Shown here one piece after another: positions 6,192 to 11,388 of a DNA stretch of 11,388 nt. Each line of letters begins with the position of its first letter. The stretch's first letter is position 1. Both the position numbers and the translations under genes were made by a program. The notes under the pieces were generated by a model. That model did not search any database and was not told the origin of the DNA. It saw only the letters and a list, made by a program, of their open reading frames with translations. The stretch covers positions 1 to 11,388 of the forward strand of contig JNEM01010319.1 in assembly GCA_000697335.1 (NCBI GenBank), read 5' to 3'. The DNA is from Conidiobolus incongruus B7586 (taxonomy: Eukaryota > Entomophthoromycota > Entomophthoromycetes > Entomophthorales > Conidiobolaceae).

Positions 6192-8264
6192 ATGACGATT
6201 CACATTACACCCTTGGGTGCAGGTCAAGAAGTAGGCAAAAGTTGTATATTAATCAGTATGGGAGGCAAAACTATTATGTTGGATTGTGGGATTCACGCTT
6301 ATAATGTTGGAATTCATCGATACCCCGATTTTTCGAGGATTGCCAACAGCAATAAGCAGCTCACTCAAAAGATTGATCTGCTACTGGTAACCCACTTTCA
6401 TATCGATCATATCGGAGCGCTGCCAGTGTTTACGGAGCAGTTCGGCTACGACGGTCCCATTTATATGACGCATCCAACAAAAGCTTTCCTACCAATTATG
6501 TTGGAGGAAGGTCAGAGACAGCAGGGAGATCCCAAGAAGGATACGAGCAATCGAAAGGCTAGTCAAGCCGAAGCTGGATATTATTACACTTCGGAAGATG
6601 TTAAAAATTGTATGGCTAAAGTCACGGGCTTTGATTTGCATCAAACTATTACACTAGAGGGAGGTTTGGAATTTACTGCTTATTATGCTGGTCATGTACT
6701 GGGTGCTGCTATGTTCCATATCAAATATAAAAATTATTCAGTGGTGTATACTGGTGATTATAATATGACTCCTGATCGTCACTTGGAAGCTGCTTCAATT
6801 CCTCATTTGCAACCAGATTTACTTATTACTGAGAGTACATACGGTGACATGATTCGAGAGAGTATCCAAATCAGAGAAAGAGACTTTTTAACCAAAGTCC
6901 ACGAATGTGTGGATAAGGGAGGTAAAATTTTAGTCCCTAGTTTGGCACTCGGTCGCGCTCAGGAGATGTGCGCTTTGCTAGATGAGTATTGGGAAGCGAA
7001 TCAATTGAAATATCCCATTTATTTCGCTGGCGGACTCACTAAAAGAACTCATCAATTTTTCCATACCTTCAGTCATTGGACAAAACAGTCCAAATCCGAA
7101 AACAAAGCAGAAAACTTTGAATTCAAGCACGTTAAACCATTTGAAATAAACTACCTCAAAAAACCAGGAGCCATGGTTATTTTTGCATCACCTCCCAATT
7201 TGAACTCTGGTACTTCGCTCAGTGTATTGAAAGAAATTTCAGATGATGAGAGAAATATGATCATTATGTCAGGCTACTGTCCCATTAACACTAATGCTAG
7301 ATTGATTTCCAAGCAGGGTACCAATCAAGTGATTAATTTGATTGAAAGAACTCCCAACAATCCCCAGAGCAAAGAGAAAAAACTACCGCTCAATTTCAAA
7401 TTATCGGTTGCAAACTTTTCGTTCTCCAACCATGCTGATTTGAAGGGAATTATGAGACTCGTAGAAGGTTTGGGTCCCAAGAATGTGATTTTAGTTCACG
7501 GTGACCAGACGAAAATGGCCAAATTGAAGGACAGAATCAAAGCTGAATTAAATATTCCCTGCTATGATCCTAAGAATTTAGAGCACATTAGAATATCTAC
7601 AGATCATCTCACACCTGTCAAAATCTCTAACCAACTGTTGCAACGCAGTTTCCAAAATCATGCATCCACACTACCTAAAGACTTGATTCCGCCCTCAGAA
7701 TACATTCCATCATACCCCAAAGATCTTCTGGAGAGATACAGTATCCTCATTGACGACGTGAACTGGCGATATGATACCAGGAGTCATGTCAGCCAACACG
7801 AAATCGCTCTGAGCACAGTACGTCCCATCAATTCCATTCCAGTTAGCGGAATTCTCATATCGACGAAAGAAACACCATCCCAATTTACATTGACTACAGC
7901 ACAGGATGCATTCCCCGATCACCAACCACTCCTGATTCAAATGCAACATGTCAAATACTACAACATCGACATTCTCACCTATCCCTATCCCGACCAAGAA
8001 GACATATGTTACCTGGCCATAACTCTACTCACAAGCAAACTCTTCAAAATCTTAGGATCATACCTTCACGACGAAATGCAAGTATTCAGTCACGGATTCA
8101 AAATCAAAAGCTTGCACTGCTTCTCCTCAATGTTTTGTGCTGATGACGAGGGCTTCCAAGGTCCTACATTTTCTGTCCCAGGTGCACTATTCTTTCATTG
8201 GAATCATGAAGATAATGAGATTGCTCACAAAGTTTTAATGTGTGCCAATAGTTATTTAATTTGA
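6192..8264 (+). CDS. ints11: Integrator complex subunit 11, metallo-beta-lactamase/beta-CASP RNA endonuclease
   Basis: Catalytic subunit of Integrator, which cleaves nascent RNA at snRNA 3' ends and at promoter-proximal Pol II; it pairs with INTS9 in the nucleus. The protein has 690 residues (human about 600), is intronless, and has an in-frame TAG 12 bases before the ATG. The metallo-beta-lactamase core has the zinc motif HFHIDH (68-73), H168 in GHVLGAA, D189 in YTGDY and E214 in ESTY. The beta-CASP part follows, with H414 in SFSNHAD and H436 in VHGD. All zinc-site and catalytic residues seem present. YNMTPDRHL (190-198) is diagnostic for INTS11; CPSF73 has a different sequence there. Relative to human there is an insertion near residues 107-130. 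Residues from about 475 to the end match the C-terminal region used to bind INTS9, ending in a WNHEDNE block like human WTYQDEE. The base before H414 in the usual SFSAH motif encodes Asn here, so the motif reads SFSNH. The C-terminal third is C-rich on the coding strand. Confidence 0.95.
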   Translation: MTIHITPLGAGQEVGKSCILISMGGKTIMLDCGIHAYNVGIHRYPDFSRIANSNKQLTQKIDLLLVTHFHIDHIGALPVFTEQFGYDGPIYMTHPTKAFLPIMLEEGQRQQGDPKKDTSNRKASQAEAGYYYTSEDVKNCMAKVTGFDLHQTITLEGGLEFTAYYAGHVLGAAMFHIKYKNYSVVYTGDYNMTPDRHLEAASIPHLQPDLLITESTYGDMIRESIQIRERDFLTKVHECVDKGGKILVPSLALGRAQEMCALLDEYWEANQLKYPIYFAGGLTKRTHQFFHTFSHWTKQSKSENKAENFEFKHVKPFEINYLKKPGAMVIFASPPNLNSGTSLSVLKEISDDERNMIIMSGYCPINTNARLISKQGTNQVINLIERTPNNPQSKEKKLPLNFKLSVANFSFSNHADLKGIMRLVEGLGPKNVILVHGDQTKMAKLKDRIKAELNIPCYDPKNLEHIRISTDHLTPVKISNQLLQRSFQNHASTLPKDLIPPSEYIPSYPKDLLERYSILIDDVNWRYDTRSHVSQHEIALSTVRPINSIPVSGILISTKETPSQFTLTTAQDAFPDHQPLLIQMQHVKYYNIDILTYPYPDQEDICYLAITLLTSKLFKILGSYLHDEMQVFSHGFKIKSLHCFSSMFCADDEGFQGPTFSVPGALFFHWNHEDNEIAHKVLMCANSYLI

Positions 8265-8345
8265 TTTGATTGGGACTGTGGATTTGTGGAATAATTTTCG
8301 TTGAAGTTGAGATTATGTTTAAAATTGTAATTTATTTAAGAGGAT

Positions 8346-8351
8346 AATAAA
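8346..8351 (+). terminator. Candidate poly(A) signal of INTS11
   Basis: AATAAA starts 82 bases after the TGA stop and is followed by a GT-containing stretch (TATGTGTAAT, 8361-8370), as often seen at cleavage sites. Plausible but unproven in A+T-rich DNA. Confidence 0.4.
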
Positions 8352-8449
8352 TCTCTATCATATGTGTAATATATTATCTTTCTAAATTTTTATTCAAGAT
8401 TCCATTCTATAGTGAATTGCTAAACGAAAATTATTTAAATTGTACATAT

Positions 8450-8457
8450 CCCATAAT
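8450..8457 (+). promoter_or_regulatory. Candidate promoter octamer CCCATAAT
   Basis: Exact copy in the sense direction, 153 bases before the BCS1 ATG. It is the only CCC in this spacer and the third exact copy in the window. Confidence 0.35.
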
Positions 8458-8550
8458 TATTTTATTTATCAAATCACATATATATATTTATTCTGAAGTT
8501 TCAAACAATTAAAATTATGATTAAATAATATCAAATCAGCCAAAAAAATA

Positions 8551-8558
8551 ACCAATTA
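8551..8558 (-). promoter_or_regulatory. Candidate CCAAT (HAP-type) element upstream of BCS1
   Basis: The plus strand reads ACCAATTA; the minus strand reads TAATTGGT, which fits the HAP/NF-Y consensus TNATTGGT. It lies 52 bases before the BCS1 ATG, a respiratory assembly gene of the kind HAP controls in yeast. Chance occurrence is possible. Confidence 0.3.
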
Positions 8559-8610
8559 ATAAAAAAATTAATATAATAAAGTTAAAATTATTTAATTGAT
8601 CAATACACCA

Positions 8611-9864
8611 ATGTTGGATCAAATGTTTGAAAATCTCCAATCCAATCCCATGTTCTCAGCCGGGTTCGGTTTAATTGGAGTGGGTTTCGGGTTGACCCTG
8701 CTTCGACAGGGGTCCATACTAGGGCTCGGACTGATAAGGAGACGACTACTAGTAAGTTTAGAAATCCCGAGTCAGGACAAGAGTCACGCCTGGTTTTTAC
8801 AGTGGATGGCCAACCACAAAAATTACAGAACGCAAAAATTGGCGGTAGAGACGAGCTTCAAACAGCATGACAACCAGAGTGTTACCACAAATTTCAGTTT
8901 GGTTCCCGGGCCTGGTAAACATTACTTCAAGTACAAGGGCGCTTGGATGCAGGTCGAAAGACAGAGAAATGGTAAAATGGTCAATATTCAGTCGGGAGCT
9001 CCTTGGGAAGCTATTACCCTCACTACTTTGAGTCGAGATAGAGAACTCTTTAAGGAATTGCTAGCCGAAGCGCGAGAATTGGCTCTTGCCAAGAATGAGG
9101 GAAAGACTGTCGTATACACTTCTTATGGTCCTGAATGGCGTCCATTTGGTCTACCCAGAAAGAGAAAGCCCTTGGAGAGTGTGATTTTGGACAAGGATCA
9201 GAAAGAGCGTATCGTAGCTGATGTCAAGGACTTTTTGGCCAATGGCGAATGGTACATCAAGAGAGGTATTCCCTACCGCAGAGGCTATCTGCTCTACGGG
9301 CCCCCAGGCAGTGGCAAGAGCAGTTTCATCCAAGCTTTGGCAGGTGAACTGCAATTCAATATATGTATCTTGAACTTGAGCGAACGAGGGCTTACCGACG
9401 ATCGTCTCAACCATTTGATGACAGTTGTCCCCGAGAGATCTCTCTTGCTGTTAGAGGATATCGATGCCGCATTTGTCAAACGCGAAGCTACTGATAAGCA
9501 GGGATATCAATCTATGGTTACATTTAGTGGTTTGCTCAACGCCCTCGATGGTGTCGCCGCAGCCGAAGAACGCATCGTTTTCATGACGACCAACCACATC
9601 GAGCGATTGGATCCCGCACTCATCCGACCCGGTCGCGTTGATGTGAAAGAACTCTTTGACAACGTCACACCCGACCAGATGAAGAAACTATTCTTAAGAT
9701 TCTATCAGGGCGAAGAAGCTTTAGCGGACCAATTCGTCGAAAAGTTAAAGAGCTTACCAGTATCCGCAGCGTCCTTGCAGGGTCACTTCGTCTTCTATAA
9801 ACAACAGCCCCAGCAGGCTTTAGATAATGTCGATAAGTTTATTCAGAATCTCAAACAGCAATAG
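8611..9864 (+). CDS. bcs1: Mitochondrial chaperone BCS1, AAA-ATPase for Rieske protein insertion into complex III
   Basis: A heptameric inner-membrane AAA protein that moves the folded Rieske iron-sulfur protein from the matrix into complex III. The frame is open from a TTG at 8596, but the first ATG is at 8611 and an in-frame TAA lies at 8593, so I take 8611, giving 417 residues (the family is about 420-460). A short N-terminus leads into one membrane segment (about 16-38), followed by a basic RRR patch. This is the known BCS1 import signal layout, without a cleaved presequence. The BCS1-specific domain spans about 45-185. The AAA domain has Walker A GPPGSGKS (230-237), Walker B LLLLEDID (278-285), sensor 1 N328 in TTNH, and arginine fingers R339 and R342 in IRPGRVD. 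The C-terminal block ending LQGHFVFYK matches the family, so the gene looks whole. It is intronless. ICILNLSE and LTDDRLNHLM are nearly as in yeast Bcs1. Confidence 0.95.
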   Translation: MLDQMFENLQSNPMFSAGFGLIGVGFGLTLLRQGSILGLGLIRRRLLVSLEIPSQDKSHAWFLQWMANHKNYRTQKLAVETSFKQHDNQSVTTNFSLVPGPGKHYFKYKGAWMQVERQRNGKMVNIQSGAPWEAITLTTLSRDRELFKELLAEARELALAKNEGKTVVYTSYGPEWRPFGLPRKRKPLESVILDKDQKERIVADVKDFLANGEWYIKRGIPYRRGYLLYGPPGSGKSSFIQALAGELQFNICILNLSERGLTDDRLNHLMTVVPERSLLLLEDIDAAFVKREATDKQGYQSMVTFSGLLNALDGVAAAEERIVFMTTNHIERLDPALIRPGRVDVKELFDNVTPDQMKKLFLRFYQGEEALADQFVEKLKSLPVSAASLQGHFVFYKQQPQQALDNVDKFIQNLKQQ

Positions 9865-10006
9865 TCAGTTTAATATTTATTTATTTTATTAATTACATAT
9901 ATAAAAGTTTAAATATAGAATTACTAGTAAATTTAATGTTACAATTATAATTAGATTTTAGTTATTACTCTGCATTTTAAATAATGGGAATTTTTTTGCA
10001 ATTTAA

Positions 10007-10016
10007 AATAAATAAA
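10007..10016 (+). terminator. Candidate poly(A) signal of BCS1
   Basis: Overlapping AATAAATAAA begins 142 bases after the TAG stop and is followed by CATTGTGATAT, a GT-bearing stretch. It is the first AATAAA downstream of the gene that I see. Chance occurrence is possible in this A+T-rich tail. Confidence 0.35.
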
Positions 10017-11142
10017 CATTGTGATATATAATATATAAAAATAAATATATCATATAAATTTAATAGTTTCTTTTATTATTAATAACTTTTTGCTATACTT
10101 TTAGCAAACTTCTAACACTTAAAAAATAGTTTTTTTATTAAAGACTAAAATTTAATGTTTAACAAACCAATTAAATTTTCCTATAGAAATTTTCTTTCTT
10201 ATAAACTAGTTTTTTAATTGCTTAAAGTAATTATAATTACATAAGTTATAATCTAAAGAATATAATAGATGTGGTAGTTTTTTCTAATTGTTTTTAATTA
10301 GAAAATTTTTTACAACTTTAAATTTATATATTTTATAATTATTATACAAAATAATAAGTTTTCTTAAATTCTATTAAAAATATTAATTAAAAATAGTTTT
10401 ATTTAAAAAAAATAATATAAAGTTTATTATTAATTAATTTTCCTTTAAGAGTTAAATAAGAATAATATATACTATTATAATTAATTATAATAATTAATAT
10501 TTACTTAATAATAAAATATTTATTTAAAAAAATTTATAGAAAAAGTTAATTTAACTAAATTTAATATTTTAATTTTTATTTTCATAAAAGATTATATAAA
10601 AAAAATTTAAGATTTATTAATTATAATTATTCACTATAAAAACTTAAGTTTCTAATATATTTTAACAAGTTTTATTTAATAATAGCTACTATAACTTTTT
10701 TTAAGCTTTAGTTAAATTAAAAGATATTTATTTTATATTTTTATTTATTAATTTAAATTTAAACTTCAATATATATATAATACCTATAAAACTAATATTA
10801 AAATATTTAGATAATTTTTTAATTAAAATAACAAAGTTTTTTTGATATATTTTTTCTCTTTATTAATAATTAAAAAAATAATAGTTAAAATTAATTTTTT
10901 AAATTTTAATAGTTTTTAAATAATTTTTCTCTTAATTTTAATATAATTAATCTTATAATAAATTGTGATTTAAATAATATTTTATTTTTAAAAGTTATTT
11001 ATAAGCTTTAAACAATTTTAAAGGATTTATAATTAAGTTTTACTAATACTAAAATAAAAAATTTTTGATAGTTATTATTTAGTTTAAATATAATTAAATT
11101 AAACAATTAATTATAAAAAATTAATTTTTTAATTAGAAAAAT

Positions 11143-11181
11143 AATGATATATATATATATATATTTTAAATATATATCATT
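11143..11181. repeat. Inverted repeat containing an (AT)9 microsatellite
   Basis: The 12-base arms 11143-11154 (starting AATGATATAT) and 11170-11181 (ending ATATATCATT) are exact reverse complements. The left arm runs into (AT)9 at 11147-11164. The arms could form a hairpin or cruciform. No gene lies near it. Confidence 0.6.
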
Positions 11182-11257
11182 TCCTATTTATTTTATATAT
11201 ATTTATTTATTTAAAACTAATAATATATTTGAAAAATTATAAATCAAAAAATTTCCC

Positions 11258-11279
11258 ATTATTTTAAATTTAAAATAAT
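11258..11279. repeat. Perfect 22-bp palindrome
   Basis: The half ATTATTTTAAA is followed directly by its exact reverse complement. A second hairpin, CTGATAT-TT-ATATCAG, lies at 11298-11313, 18 bases on. Function unknown; both may be chance in A+T-rich DNA. Confidence 0.55.
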
Positions 11280-11388
11280 ATCATAAAATACTATAAACTG
11301 ATATTTATATCAGATAATTAATTAAAAATTTATTGATAATTTAAAACTAATTAAATTACAATATTTTAAAAAGTTTTAATTATAAATT

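Larger units (their letters stand above)
8265..8610. other. Spacer between INTS11 and BCS1 (3' UTR and BCS1 promoter)
   Basis: A 346-bp A+T-rich stretch between two genes on the same strand. The left part holds a candidate poly(A) signal at 8346-8351. The right part holds CCCATAAT at 8450-8457, a CCAAT element at 8551-8558 and an A-rich leader before the ATG at 8611. The genes probably have separate transcripts. No frame or RNA gene is seen. Confidence 0.5.
9865..11388. other. Very A+T-rich tail, no gene seen
   Basis: About 1.5 kb downstream of BCS1. Lines I counted by hand have about 5-13% G+C. I found no CpG in the whole stretch, no frame of useful length and no RNA gene. It contains long A and T runs, an (AT)9 tract inside an inverted repeat (11143-11181) and two palindromes (11258-11279 and 11298-11313). 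The first 150 bases hold the BCS1 3' untranslated region. It could be ordinary spacer, decayed repeat DNA or a special A+T-rich chromosomal site. Confidence 0.55.

Noticed and set aside
7710-7997. Minus-strand ORF within INTS11
   Set aside because: Shadow frame of the C-rich 3' part of INTS11, with no recognisable motif.
8596-8610. TTG at 8596 as the BCS1 start
   Set aside because: Nuclear genes start at ATG; the first in-frame ATG is 8611, and translation from it gives the expected family N-terminus.
9151-9479. Two minus-strand ORFs within BCS1
   Set aside because: Shadow frames opposite the AAA domain.
2179-9864. Social amoeba origin
   Set aside because: Base composition would fit, but COX5B has the fungal CTGYPADSH zinc site, BCS1 is close to yeast, and introns are uniformly near 50 bp. 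Not fully excluded.
11147-11164. CRISPR or tandem array
   Set aside because: Only a simple (AT)9 tract; no spaced repeats occur anywhere in the window.
9865-11388. Tail as inserted mitochondrial DNA
   Set aside because: No mitochondrial gene, tRNA or rRNA fragment could be recognised; only the composition is suggestive.

Overview
This window is nuclear DNA from an A+T-rich eukaryote, most likely a fungus from an early-diverging lineage. The COX5B-type protein has the fungal zinc-site form (CTGYPADSH followed by CPEC), and the BCS1 protein reads like fungal Bcs1. Introns are 49-57 bp, and TAA, TAG and TGA are all used as ordinary stops. An Integrator catalytic subunit (INTS11) is also present. 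Yeasts and, as far as I know, most Dikarya lack Integrator, which is why I favour an early branch. A social amoeba was considered and is less likely. The exact taxon cannot be read from the sequence.

Layout, left to right. 1-147: inner end of a dispersed repeat that runs off the window. 148-2178: A+T-rich spacer with no supported gene. 2179-2700 (-): cytochrome c oxidase zinc-binding subunit (COX5B family, yeast Cox4). 2701-3334: shared upstream region of two divergent genes. 3335-4936 (+): mitochondrial class I release factor in eight exons, whose seven introns I placed by hand. About 5025-5460: second copy of the repeat, inverted relative to the first. 5784-5855 (-): tRNA-Gly(TCC) with a Pol III terminator. 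6192-8264 (+): intronless INTS11 endonuclease. 8611-9864 (+): intronless BCS1 AAA-ATPase, whose start is moved to the first ATG. 9865-11388: A+T-rich tail of about 90% A+T with no CpG that I could find.

Three of the four protein genes act in mitochondria: a complex IV subunit, the translation terminator that releases mitochondrially encoded proteins, and the translocase that inserts the Rieske protein into complex III. INTS11 is the endonuclease of the nuclear Integrator complex. The genes lie on both strands with separate promoters, so this is not an operon. The most interesting unexplained signal is the octamer CCCATAAT. It occurs once upstream of each of three genes in the sense direction, with a one-base variant upstream of the fourth. 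I found no convincing new multi-gene system; the best leads are this octamer, the inverted repeat pair and a sharp strand-composition switch inside INTS11.
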